Shown: positions 45,397 to 53,990 of the stretch, piece after piece | How positions within the stretch are numbered: the first letter of the stretch is position 1 | Layout of the letters: each line of letters opens with the position of its first letter | Source: Limnohabitans sp. JirII-31 | GTDB taxonomy: Bacteria; Pseudomonadota; Gammaproteobacteria; Burkholderiales; Burkholderiaceae_C | Assembly: GCF_002778315.1 (NCBI RefSeq) | Contig: NZ_NESA01000003.1 | Span: 62,001 to 126,000 of the forward strand | Length of the DNA stretch: 64,000 nt | Direction: 5' to 3' | Position numbers and translations under genes: made by a program | The notes under the pieces: model-generated | What the model saw: the letters and a program-made list of their open reading frames with translations, nothing else | What the model was told of the DNA's origin: nothing | The model's database searches: none

Positions 45397-47972
45397 TGGA
45401 AGTTTCTCGTATCCGCGCCCTGCGCGGTCCCAACCTCTGGACCCGTCACACGGCGGTGGAAGCCATGGTGCGCTGCGACGGCGACCAAGCCGATCTGAGC
45501 CAGCACCCTGACTTTGAAAACCAATTGCGCCATCTGTTTCCGGGCGTTGGCAGCCTGCGTCCCACCGACCGCAAAGTCAAGCTCACCATGGCGCACGCGC
45601 TCGAAGCCGCCACGCTCCATTTGCAAATCGAAGCCGGTTGCCCTGTCACCTTCAGCCGTACCACCTCCACTCCCGAAGCAGGCTTGTTCCAGGTGGTGGT
45701 GGAGTACACGCAAGAAGAGGTGGGTTGTCTGGCCATGAAGCTGGCTCGCGACCTCTGCATGGCGGCCTTGAACAACACACCGTTTGATGTGGAAGCCGCC
45801 ATAGACCAACTGCATGGCTTGGACGAGGACATCCGCCTTGGCCCTTCGACGGGATCCATCGTGGACGCGGCCTTGGCGCGCGGTATTCCGTTTCGCCGCT
45901 TGACCGAAGGCAGCTTGGTGCAACTGGGCTGGGGCAGCAAACAGCGCCGCATTCAGGCCGCAGAAATTGACGCCACCAGCGCCATTGCCGAATCGATCGC
46001 GCAAGACAAAGAACTGACCAAAAAACTGTTGCACGCCGCAGGTGTGCCCGTGCCTCTTGGGCGTCCCGTCAAAAACGCTGAAGATGCCTGGGCAGCAGCC
46101 CAGGAAATTGGCCTGCCCGTGGTGGTGAAACCGCGCGATGGCAACCAAGGCAAAGGCGTGGCTGTCAACATCACCACCCGCGAAGGTGTGATGGAGGCCT
46201 ACAACACCGCTGCCTCGTTCCGCGAAGAGGTGCTGGTGGAGCGCTTCTTGCCCGGCAGTGACTACCGCTTGCTGGTGGTCGGCAACAAACTGGTCGCTGC
46301 CGCGCGCCGCGAACCGCCGCTGGTGGTGGGCAATGGCAAAAACACCGTGCGCGAGTTGGTGGAGTTGGTCAATGCCGACCCCCGCCGTGGTGAAGGCCAC
46401 GCCACTTCGCTGACCAAAATTCGCTTTGACGACATCGCCTTGGCGCGCATGAAAGAGCAAGGCTACGACGCCGACTCGGTACCGGCCAAAGGCGCGCGCG
46501 TGATCTTGCGCAACAACGCCAACCTGTCCACCGGCGGCACCGCCACCGATGTGACCGACGATGTGCACCCCGAAGTTGCCCTGCGCGCTGTGGCCGCAGC
46601 CCAAATGGTGGGGCTGGACATTTGTGGTGTGGACGTGGTGTGCGAATCGGTGTTGCGTCCCCTCGAAGAACAAAGCGGTGGCGTGGTCGAAGTCAACGCT
46701 GCCCCCGGTTTGCGCATGCACCTCAACCCCTCATTTGGCAAAGGCCGTGACGTGGGCGAAGCCGTCATCTCCACCATGTTTCCCGATGGCGACGATGGCC
46801 GCATTCCGGTCATTGCCGTCACCGGTACCAACGGCAAAACCACCACTGTGCGCCTGACCGCACACCTGCTGCGTGCGCACGGTTTGCGCGTGGGCATGAC
46901 CAACACCGACGGCGTGTATGTGAACGGCCGTCAAACCGACAGCGGCGACTGCAGTGGTCCGCGCAGCGCACGCAATGTGCTGATGCACCCCGATGTCGAC
47001 GCTGCGGTGCTGGAAACCGCGCGTGGCGGCATGCTGCGCGAAGGCTTGGCCTTTGACCGCTGCCAAGTGGCCGTGGTGACCAACATTGGCATGGGCGACC
47101 ACTTGGGGCTGAACTACATCTCCACCGTGGAAGACCTGGCGGTCTTGAAGCGCGTGATCGTGCAAAACGTGGCCACCTCTGGCGTGGCCGTGCTCAACGC
47201 CACCGATCCCATCGTGGCAGCCATGGCGGGCAACTGCCCAGGCCAGGTGACCTTCTTTGGCTTGGACTCGCACCACCCTGTCATCGCCACCCACCGCGCC
47301 CAAGGCAAGCGTGTGTTGTTTGTGGAAGACGACCAGATTGTGTGCATGCAAGGCAACCACTCGGTGCGCATTCCGCTGTCAGAAATTCCCGTCACGCGCA
47401 GCGGTGCGATTGGCTTTCAGATTGAAAACGCCATGGCCTCTATCGCTGCGGCGTGGGCCGTGGGCGTGCCGTGGCAAACCATCTGCAAAGGCCTGGCCAC
47501 CTTTGTGAGCGACAGCCACGCCGTGCCTGGACGCTTCAACGTGTTCGATTACAAAGGCGCCACCGTGATTGCCGACTACGGCCATAACCCAGACGCCATC
47601 AAGGCGCTGGTGCAAGCTGTGACCAACCTGCCCGCCCAGCGCCGCAGCGTGGTGATCAGCGGCGCGGGTGACCGCCGCGACGATGACATCCGCGAGCAGA
47701 CCCGCATCATTGGCGAGGTGTTTGACGACGTGGTGCTGTACCAAGACGCGTGTCAGCGTGGCCGTGTCGATGGCGAGGTGTTGGGCTTGCTGCGTCAGGG
47801 CTTGGAAGGTGCCAAGCGCACCACCCACATTGACGAGATTCACGGCGAGTTCTTGGCGATTGACCGGGCCATGGAGCGTTTGAACAAAGGCGATTTGTGC
47901 TTGATCTTGATTGACCAAGTGGAAGAGGCCTTGGCGCACATCACGCAACGGGTGAACGCGGCTTCGATTTAG
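45396..47972 (+). CDS. cphA: Cyanophycin synthetase
   Basis: Makes cyanophycin, the branched Asp/Arg nitrogen-storage polymer, non-ribosomally from Asp and Arg with ATP. The 858-residue protein has an N-terminal domain, an ATP-grasp domain with KPRDGNQGKGV (about 245-255) and ANLSTGGTATDVTDDVHP, and a Mur ligase-like domain with intact P-loop GTNGKTTT at 477-484. The C-terminal Mur domain (DYGHNPDAIKAL) is present. All catalytic regions are complete, unlike CphA'. The ATG at 45396 overlaps the CphA' stop by one base (TGATG). No cyanophycinase gene (cphB) is in the window. Confidence 0.93.
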   Translation: MEVSRIRALRGPNLWTRHTAVEAMVRCDGDQADLSQHPDFENQLRHLFPGVGSLRPTDRKVKLTMAHALEAATLHLQIEAGCPVTFSRTTSTPEAGLFQVVVEYTQEEVGCLAMKLARDLCMAALNNTPFDVEAAIDQLHGLDEDIRLGPSTGSIVDAALARGIPFRRLTEGSLVQLGWGSKQRRIQAAEIDATSAIAESIAQDKELTKKLLHAAGVPVPLGRPVKNAEDAWAAAQEIGLPVVVKPRDGNQGKGVAVNITTREGVMEAYNTAASFREEVLVERFLPGSDYRLLVVGNKLVAAARREPPLVVGNGKNTVRELVELVNADPRRGEGHATSLTKIRFDDIALARMKEQGYDADSVPAKGARVILRNNANLSTGGTATDVTDDVHPEVALRAVAAAQMVGLDICGVDVVCESVLRPLEEQSGGVVEVNAAPGLRMHLNPSFGKGRDVGEAVISTMFPDGDDGRIPVIAVTGTNGKTTTVRLTAHLLRAHGLRVGMTNTDGVYVNGRQTDSGDCSGPRSARNVLMHPDVDAAVLETARGGMLREGLAFDRCQVAVVTNIGMGDHLGLNYISTVEDLAVLKRVIVQNVATSGVAVLNATDPIVAAMAGNCPGQVTFFGLDSHHPVIATHRAQGKRVLFVEDDQIVCMQGNHSVRIPLSEIPVTRSGAIGFQIENAMASIAAAWAVGVPWQTICKGLATFVSDSHAVPGRFNVFDYKGATVIADYGHNPDAIKALVQAVTNLPAQRRSVVISGAGDRRDDDIREQTRIIGEVFDDVVLYQDACQRGRVDGEVLGLLRQGLEGAKRTTHIDEIHGEFLAIDRAMERLNKGDLCLILIDQVEEALAHITQRVNAASI

Positions 47973-48277
47973 TTTTTTTCTGGCGAACCGAGTTGTGGTG
48001 GGCCTCCCACTGCTGCTCGCTTTTTTACTTCCTGTGGGGAGCGAGTGGCAGAGGGCTTCACATGGCTCCTCGCTTCGCTCTTAATGTCGCCATGTGAAGC
48101 CCTCTGCCACTCGCTCTTCGCACGCCACCACAGCACGCCAACCTACCCTCGAAGCCAAGGCGAGCAGTCAGTGCCCGATGTGGCGACATCAAGAGCGCAG
48201 CGAGGAGCCGCAGCGGGTACTGGCTGATCGCCTTGGCGAAGCGCCACAACAGAAGTCAACCAGCAGCACGCCAAAAA
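47973..48277. repeat. Nested palindromic intergenic region
   Basis: No gene fits this 305-base gap between cphA and the convergent matB. Unit 1: a perfect 27-bp inverted repeat, 48039-48065 with 48090-48116, around a 24-base loop. Unit 2: a 22-base imperfect inverted repeat (19 matches), 48154-48175 with 48216-48237. The loop of unit 1 (48065-48092) and the loop of unit 2 (48181-48208) are reverse complements in 26 of 28 positions, so one large composite palindrome holds two hairpins with complementary loops. It resembles a REP/BIME-like element. No coding sequence or T-run terminator was seen. Confidence 0.85.
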
Positions 48278-49813
48278 TTAAAACAACGCCTTGTACTGAT
48301 CCCGCAACAAATTCTTCTGCACCTTGCCCATGGTGTTGCGCGGCAGCGCATCCACCACAAAACACTTCTTCGGAATTTTGAAATTCGCCAACTGCGACTT
48401 CAAACCCGCAATCACCGCCTCGGCAGACACCTTCGCGCCAGGCTTGGCAATCACCACCGCCACACCCACCTCACCAAAATCGGGGTGTGGCACACCCACC
48501 AACGCGCTCTCGGCCACGCCCGGCATCTCGTTGATGTAGCCCTCAATCTCGGCCGGGTACACGTTGTAGCCGCCACTGATGATCAAGTCTTTGCTGCGGC
48601 CCACGATCACCACATAACCACGCTCGTCCACCTTGCCCACGTCACCGGTCTTGAAGTAACCGTCGGCGGTGAACTCTTCTTTGGTTTTTTCAGGCATGCG
48701 CCAATAACCGGCAAACACATTGGGGCCGTTAACCTGGATGCCACCAATCTCGCCCACGGGCAAGTTGTGACCTTGGTCGTCTTGCACCCGCAAGCTCACG
48801 CCCGGCAAGGGGAAGCCCACCGTGCCACCACGACGCTCGGTTTGACCGGGGTAGCGCGCATCGGCTTGGTAAGGGTTGGAGGTGAGCATGGCGGTTTCGC
48901 TCATGCCATAGCGCTCCAAAATCGTGTGACCCGTGCGTTGCTGCCACTCGTGGAAGGTTTCGATCAACAAAGGCGCGGAACCAGCGATGAACAAGCGCAT
49001 GTGCGAAGCCTGGGCTTTCGTGAGCGTGGGCTCGGCCAGCATGCGCACATACAACGTGGGCACGCCCATGAACACCGTGGCTTCAGGCATTTTGGCGATC
49101 ACCAGCTTGGGGTCGAACTTGGACATCCAGAACATCTTGCTGCCATTCAGCAACGCACCGTGGATGGCCACGAACAAACCGTGCACGTGGAAGATGGGCA
49201 AGGCGTGAATCAACACATCGCCTTTTTTCCAACCCCAATAGGTTTTGAGGGTTTGTGCATTGCTGAGCAAGTTGTGGTGCGACAGCATGGCGCCTTTGCT
49301 GCGCCCGGTGGTGCCGCTGGTGTACAAAATGGCGGCCAAATCATCGGCCTTGTTTTGCACCACGGCGTGTTGGTCTGAGCAATGCGCCGCACGCTCCAGC
49401 AAGGTGCCGGTGCGGTCGTCGTTCAAGGTGAACACATGGGCCGTGCCCGCTTTGAAGGCAATTTTGCTGACCCAGCCAAAGTTGGCGCCACTGCACACCA
49501 CCACCGAGGGTTCGGCGTTGCCCACGAAGTACTCGATCTCGGCACTTTGGTAGGCCGTGTTGAGCGGCAAGAAGACCAGCCCTGCGCGCAAGGTGGCGAG
49601 GTAGAGCATCATGGCTTCGACCGACTTTTCGACCTGTACAGCCACACGCGCGCCACGCGGCAGTTTGAGTGAAGTCAGCAAATTGGCCATCATGGCGCTG
49701 GCGCGGTCCAGGTCGCGCCAGCTGTAAAACAGGCCATCTTCGGTTTCGACCGCGGTGGCATTCAAGTCAGAAGGAAATGCGGCGCGCAGGGCCGCGAACA
49801 GGTTGTGGTTCAT
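48278..49813 (-). CDS. matB: Malonyl-CoA synthetase (AMP-forming)
   Basis: Activates malonate to malonyl-CoA. The 511-residue ANL enzyme has AILYTSGTTGRSKGAMLSHHNL (P-loop), YGMSETAMLTSNPY (A5), GYWRMPEKTKEEFTADGYFKTGDVGKVDERGY (A6-A7) and the C-terminal LPRNTMGKVQKNLLRDQY with the catalytic Lys. The overall pattern is the MatB type rather than long-chain acyl-CoA ligases. It is last in the operon matR-matA-Bug receptor-matB, all on the minus strand, separated by 34 bases from the receptor gene. Substrate assignment rests on its pairing with malonyl-CoA decarboxylase. Confidence 0.92.
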   Translation of the reverse strand: MNHNLFAALRAAFPSDLNATAVETEDGLFYSWRDLDRASAMMANLLTSLKLPRGARVAVQVEKSVEAMMLYLATLRAGLVFLPLNTAYQSAEIEYFVGNAEPSVVVCSGANFGWVSKIAFKAGTAHVFTLNDDRTGTLLERAAHCSDQHAVVQNKADDLAAILYTSGTTGRSKGAMLSHHNLLSNAQTLKTYWGWKKGDVLIHALPIFHVHGLFVAIHGALLNGSKMFWMSKFDPKLVIAKMPEATVFMGVPTLYVRMLAEPTLTKAQASHMRLFIAGSAPLLIETFHEWQQRTGHTILERYGMSETAMLTSNPYQADARYPGQTERRGGTVGFPLPGVSLRVQDDQGHNLPVGEIGGIQVNGPNVFAGYWRMPEKTKEEFTADGYFKTGDVGKVDERGYVVIVGRSKDLIISGGYNVYPAEIEGYINEMPGVAESALVGVPHPDFGEVGVAVVIAKPGAKVSAEAVIAGLKSQLANFKIPKKCFVVDALPRNTMGKVQKNLLRDQYKALF

Positions 49814-49847
49814 CGGGTGTTCCGGAGTGTCAAAGGTTCAGTCAGGG

Positions 49848-50858
49848 TCAGTCGAGCTTGGCGCCAGAGGCTTTCACCACAGCAGCCCAGCGTTTGATTT
49901 CGTTGTTCACAAAGGTGCCAAATTGCGGGCCCGTGATGTTGGGAAATTCAGCGCCGTTCTGAGCCCATGCCACTTTGATGTCCTCAGCCGTTGAGGCCTT
50001 GCGCACTTCTTCAATCGCGCGGGCTTGTACTTCGGCGGGTGTGCCTTTGGGTGCCCACAGGCCGTACCAAGTGGTCACGGTGTAGTCGGGCAAGCCCAGC
50101 TCAGCGGCGCATGGCACATCGGGAAAGGCCCCGTTGCGTTTGTTGCCCGACACCATGAGGGCTTTGATGCGCCCACCTTTGATGTGTTGAGCCGAAGAGC
50201 CCAAGCCGTCAAACATCATGTCCACATTGCCAGCAATCAGGTCTTGCAAGGCAGGGCCCGCACCCCGGTAAGGAATGTGGGTGATGAAGGTTTTGGTTTG
50301 CAGCTTGAAGAGCTCACCGGCCAAGTGGTGCGAGGTGCCGCCACCTGCCGAACCAAAGTTCAAGCGCCCAGGGTTGCTGCGCAGCTGCGCCATGAAGGCT
50401 TTGAAGTCGCCGGGCACTTTTTTCGGGTTGACCACCAGCACCTGGGGCACCACGGCCATCAAGGCCAGGGGCACAAAGTCGCGCTCCAAGTCGTATTCGA
50501 GTTTGGGGTACATGGCGGGTGCAATGGAATGGTGTACCGCGCCCATGAACAAGGTGTAGCCATCAGGCGCAGCTTTGGCAGCAATGCCTGCGCCCAAGTT
50601 GCCGCCCGCGCCACCCCGGTTGTCGATCACCAAGGTCTTGCCTGACTGCTTGGCAAACTGGGCCGAGAAGGGACGCGCAAAGGCGTCAGTGCCCCCACCC
50701 GCTGGGAACGGCACCACCATGGTCACGGGCTTGCTGGGCCAGTTGGGGTCGGCTTGAACGCCAAAGCTGTAAGCGGCGAGGCCTGCACTGCCCCAACGCA
50801 GCACATCACGGCGAGAAGCCAAGAGGTGTTGGTCATCGTTCATTTGTCGTTCTTTCAT
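49848..50858 (-). CDS. Bug family receptor, candidate malonate-binding protein
   Basis: A 336-residue exported receptor with a twin-arginine-type signal (SRRDVLRWGSAGLAAYSFGVQA), unusual among Bug proteins, which often use Sec signals. The mature part starts DPNWPSKPVTMVVPFPAGGGTDAFARPFSAQFAK and continues with GAGGNLGAGIAAKAAPDGYTLFMG. ATG 50858 is preceded by AGGAG at 6-7 bases; an ORF start at 50915 lacks one. It lies between matA and matB, so malonate or a related dicarboxylate is the probable ligand. No TctA/TctB transporter genes are nearby, so its membrane partner is unknown. Confidence 0.88.
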   Translation of the reverse strand: MKERQMNDDQHLLASRRDVLRWGSAGLAAYSFGVQADPNWPSKPVTMVVPFPAGGGTDAFARPFSAQFAKQSGKTLVIDNRGGAGGNLGAGIAAKAAPDGYTLFMGAVHHSIAPAMYPKLEYDLERDFVPLALMAVVPQVLVVNPKKVPGDFKAFMAQLRSNPGRLNFGSAGGGTSHHLAGELFKLQTKTFITHIPYRGAGPALQDLIAGNVDMMFDGLGSSAQHIKGGRIKALMVSGNKRNGAFPDVPCAAELGLPDYTVTTWYGLWAPKGTPAEVQARAIEEVRKASTAEDIKVAWAQNGAEFPNITGPQFGTFVNNEIKRWAAVVKASGAKLD

Positions 50859-50886
50859 GGATGTCTCCTGTGTTGTGATGTCTGCG

Positions 50887-52320
50887 TCATGAAAAGTAAA
50901 AGCCCTCGACCTCACTGGACGCTGGGGCTTGCCCTTTGGCCAAGAGTTGGCGGTGTTTGTCGATGCGTTTGAGATCGTAAAGGTAGTTGACCATCAACCC
51001 GTGTGACTGCTTGATGCCTTTGGATGACGGGTCGGCAAACCAATTGATGCGCTCAATACGCGCACCATTGCCCAGATGAAAACGGGCCACCGGGTCGAGC
51101 ATTTGGTCGCCCTGTTTTCCACGCCCGAGGTAATGGGCGGCACATCGGGTGAGAAACAAACGCAAGGGTGATTTGGCCGACAGGGCTGCCAACACCACAG
51201 GCTGCTCTATGGCAGCGAGCACGTGGGTAGCCGTGGGGGGCTCGAAGCTGATCTCTCGGCCCAAGGCAGACAACTCTTTGTCGTTGAGTTGGGTCAATAT
51301 GTCTTCGAGGTTCTTGGTCAACCAAGAGCGCAAACCAGGAATGGGCGACAAGGTCGCAAATGTTTTGAGTTTGGGAAATTCAGCGCGCAAGGTTTCCACC
51401 ACACGCTTGATCAATGAGTCGCCAAAGCTCACACCGCGCAAGCCGCCTTGTGTGTTGCTGATGGAGTAAAAAATGGCCACGCTAGACTTTTGTAAATCCT
51501 CGGGGGCTGCGCCCTCGTCGAGCAAGGGCATGATGTTGTCGGCCATCTCGTTGAGCAAAGCGACTTCCACAAAGATCAGGGGCTCATTGGGCAAGCTAGG
51601 GTGGAAAAAACCATAGCAACGGCGGTCGCTGTCCAACCGGTTTTTCAGGTCGGCCCAGCTGCGAATGTCGTGTACCGCTTCGTACTTGATGAGCTTTTCA
51701 ATCAACGAGGCAGGCGAATCCCAGCTGATGGTGCGCAGCTCTAGAAATGCCACATCAAACCAGGTGGAAAACAGGTTTTCTAACTCGGCGTCCAAGGCCA
51801 ACAACCGCTTGTTGCTTTTAAGGTTGGGCAGCAGTTCCGCACGCAAATCGACCAAGAAGCGCATGCCACCTGGGTAAGCCGCAAAGCGTTGCAGCAAGCG
51901 CGTACGCGGCGACACCAAGGCGCGGCGTAGGCGGATTTCTGCCGTGCCTTCGTCGGCGGTGCCCAAGGCTGCGTCGTAGTCGTCACGGGCAGCGCGCACC
52001 TTGGTGGCATCTGGACCAAACTGTTCGCTGATCAGCAGCCACAGGTCATGGCGCTCGTTTTCAGCCGCGCCGGCGTACCACTCGGCCAACGCTTTGGCAC
52101 GTCGGCCGCCTTCGACTTCGCTCACGCGTGGGTCAACCACCGCTTGCAGCAAGGTCAAGGTGCGACGCAATGAACGTGGGGACAACGCCTCTTTGTTGTG
52201 GCGCAAGGTGGCATCCAAACGTTCGCGGGTCGAGCGATCTTGCACTTGCGGTGCTTCACTCGCGGGTGCGGCGTTGCGCAGCAGGTTCAATTTGCTGTTC
52301 AACCAAGTCGTTGCACTCAT
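50887..52320 (-). CDS. matA: Malonyl-CoA decarboxylase
   Basis: Converts malonyl-CoA to acetyl-CoA and CO2. The 477-residue protein has the helical N-terminal domain and a C-terminal acetyltransferase-like catalytic domain. Diagnostic strings are FYSISNTQGGLRGVSFGD and LSPIPGLRSWL, plus the Ser/His-rich region near RLFLTRCAAHYLGRGK. Together with MatB it gives malonate to acetyl-CoA in two steps. It begins 22 bases after the matR gene ends and is followed 28 bases later by the receptor gene. Confidence 0.93.
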   Translation of the reverse strand: MSATTWLNSKLNLLRNAAPASEAPQVQDRSTRERLDATLRHNKEALSPRSLRRTLTLLQAVVDPRVSEVEGGRRAKALAEWYAGAAENERHDLWLLISEQFGPDATKVRAARDDYDAALGTADEGTAEIRLRRALVSPRTRLLQRFAAYPGGMRFLVDLRAELLPNLKSNKRLLALDAELENLFSTWFDVAFLELRTISWDSPASLIEKLIKYEAVHDIRSWADLKNRLDSDRRCYGFFHPSLPNEPLIFVEVALLNEMADNIMPLLDEGAAPEDLQKSSVAIFYSISNTQGGLRGVSFGDSLIKRVVETLRAEFPKLKTFATLSPIPGLRSWLTKNLEDILTQLNDKELSALGREISFEPPTATHVLAAIEQPVVLAALSAKSPLRLFLTRCAAHYLGRGKQGDQMLDPVARFHLGNGARIERINWFADPSSKGIKQSHGLMVNYLYDLKRIDKHRQLLAKGQAPASSEVEGFYFS

Positions 52321-52342
52321 AGCGGTCCTTTGCTGTGTCGAT

Positions 52343-53011
52343 TCATGCCGTCAATACCCGCCGCTGACTGCGCGCCAAGTCACGCAGGGCTTCGCGTTGC
52401 TGTAGCAAATGGTTGCGCATGGCGCGCTCTGCCGCCTCGGGGTCTCGCGCCTGGATGGCAGCGAAGACCGCCTGGTGTTCTGACAGGCTTTGCGCCAAAC
52501 GGCCCGGCGCGTGCAACTGTTGCAAGCGGGCCAGTTTCAAAATTTTGCGCAAATCGGCAATGGCTTGTGCCAACCACTTGTTGTCAGCCAGTTGAATGAT
52601 GGCTTCATGGATGGCGAAATTCGCTTCGTAGTAAGCATTGATATGGCCCGCTTGTGCATGCGTTTGCAAGCGTTGGTGCCAAACTTCTAGCGCTTGCAAA
52701 TCGGCGTCACTGGCATGTCGCGCTGCGTCAAACGCGCAACGCCCTTCGAGCAAAGCAATCACGGGAAAGATATCGTCCAGGTCTTGTTCGGTGACTTCGT
52801 TCACAAAGCAACCACGTCGTGGCTCATGACGAATCAAACCCTCGGCTGTCAGTACTTTCAGCGCCTCACGCAAAGGGGTGCGGGAAATAGACATCTGGGC
52901 ACACAAAGCCACCTCATCCAAAAAGCTGCCAGGGGGCAATTGGCCATCAAAAATGCGCGCGCGCAGCTGGGAAGCCACATCGTTGTGCAAAGAGTGATGT
53001 ACCACGCGCAT
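52343..53011 (-). CDS. matR: GntR/FCD family regulator, likely MatR
   Basis: A 222-residue FadR-like regulator: the winged helix has QLRARIFDGQLPPGSFLDEVALCAQMSISRTPLREALKVLTAEGLI and the C-terminal FCD ligand domain has helical, His-containing segments such as YYEANFAIHEAIIQLADNKW. ATG 53011 is preferred to a TTG seven codons earlier. As first gene of the malonate operon it probably senses malonate or malonyl-CoA and controls its own operon. A 14-bp palindrome 29 bases upstream is the candidate operator. Confidence 0.9.
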   Translation of the reverse strand: MRVVHHSLHNDVASQLRARIFDGQLPPGSFLDEVALCAQMSISRTPLREALKVLTAEGLIRHEPRRGCFVNEVTEQDLDDIFPVIALLEGRCAFDAARHASDADLQALEVWHQRLQTHAQAGHINAYYEANFAIHEAIIQLADNKWLAQAIADLRKILKLARLQQLHAPGRLAQSLSEHQAVFAAIQARDPEAAERAMRNHLLQQREALRDLARSQRRVLTA

Positions 53012-53039
53012 GAGAAATAGCCCCCCAAACAACCTTGTA

Positions 53040-53053
53040 ATTACGCGTAATTA
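53040..53053. promoter_or_regulatory. Palindromic operator candidate upstream of matR
   Basis: AATTACGCGTAATT is a perfect 14-bp palindrome, 29 bases before the matR ATG, in the only non-coding gap between matR and the unrelated upstream lgt gene. FadR-subfamily regulators bind palindromes of about this size. Binding is inferred, not shown. Confidence 0.55.
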
Positions 53054-53101
53054 TGAAGTCAAAGACCGTACCGAAAATACCTAAAAGGCAGGGACTTTCC
53101 C

Positions 53102-53914
53102 TTAAACCTTGGACACTTTTAGTGCATGCGCCCACAGCCATGCGCCCACCACCACCATGGGCACGCACAGCCATTGGCCCATGCTCATGTTGAGCGCCAA
53201 GAGGCCGAGGTGGGCATCGGGCTCACGGAAGTACTCGGCCATGAACCGAAAGCTGCCATAGCCAACCAAGAACGCGCCAGACACAGCCCCCACCGGGCGT
53301 GGCTTGCGGGCGTAGAGCCACATGAGTGCAAACAGCAGCAAGCCTTCGCCTAAAAATTGGTACACCTGCGAGGGATGGCGCGGCATCCAACTGCCACTTT
53401 GTGGAAACACCATGGCCCAAGGCAGCGCAGGGTCTGCGGCCCTGCCCCACAGCTCGCCGTTGATGAAATTGCCCACGCGTCCGGCCGCCAGTCCCGTTGG
53501 CACGCAAGGTGCGATGAAGTCAGTCACCAGTAGCCAAGGACGCTGGCGCTGCCAGGCAAACACGGCCATGGCCGAGATAACACCCAACATGCCGCCATGA
53601 AAGCTCATGCCGCCTTGCCACAAGGCCAATACCTCCAGCGGGTGTTCGGCGTAGTAGCCCGGTTTGTAGAACAGGCAGTACCCGATGCGCCCCCCCAAGA
53701 TCACGCCGACTACGCCGTAAAACAACAAGTCTTCAATGTCTTGCTGGGACCAGACGCCTTGCGCCACCAACTGCGCATAAGGTGCGTGTTGGAGTCGCAA
53801 ACGTGCCAGCCACATGAACAAGCCAAATGCGGCCAAGTAAGTCAGTCCATACCAGTGAATGGCCATGGGGCCGAGTTGCAAAGCAACAGGATCGATCGAA
53901 GGGTGCATCAGCAT
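53102..53914 (-). CDS. lgt: Prolipoprotein diacylglyceryl transferase
   Basis: First enzyme of bacterial lipoprotein maturation; transfers a diacylglyceryl group to the lipobox cysteine at the inner membrane. The 270-residue protein has about seven spans. It has the HGGMLG motif ([12 protein letters not shown]), the Lgt signature [14 protein letters not shown], and [14 protein letters not shown] near the N-terminus. Met at 53908 is a nearby alternative start. It is divergent from ilvD. Confidence 0.96.
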   Translation of the reverse strand: MLMHPSIDPVALQLGPMAIHWYGLTYLAAFGLFMWLARLRLQHAPYAQLVAQGVWSQQDIEDLLFYGVVGVILGGRIGYCLFYKPGYYAEHPLEVLALWQGGMSFHGGMLGVISAMAVFAWQRQRPWLLVTDFIAPCVPTGLAAGRVGNFINGELWGRAADPALPWAMVFPQSGSWMPRHPSQVYQFLGEGLLLFALMWLYARKPRPVGAVSGAFLVGYGSFRFMAEYFREPDAHLGLLALNMSMGQWLCVPMVVVGAWLWAHALKVSKV

Positions 53915-53990
53915 GGCGTGATTGTGCCTGCCCCGAGTGCCCTTCTGGTGGCGGGTAAACTTGCTGTCTCACGACCTACACAGAGCCACC

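Noticed and set aside
45093..46721. A 542-codon minus-strand open frame
   Set aside because: Antisense to cphA' and cphA, no motifs.
48039..48116. The 27-bp inverted repeat read as a plain terminator for cphA
   Set aside because: It has no T run, a 24-base loop and a partner hairpin with a complementary loop, so a repeat element explains it better.
48233..49378. A 381-codon plus-strand open frame
   Set aside because: Antisense to matB; no motifs, shadow frame.
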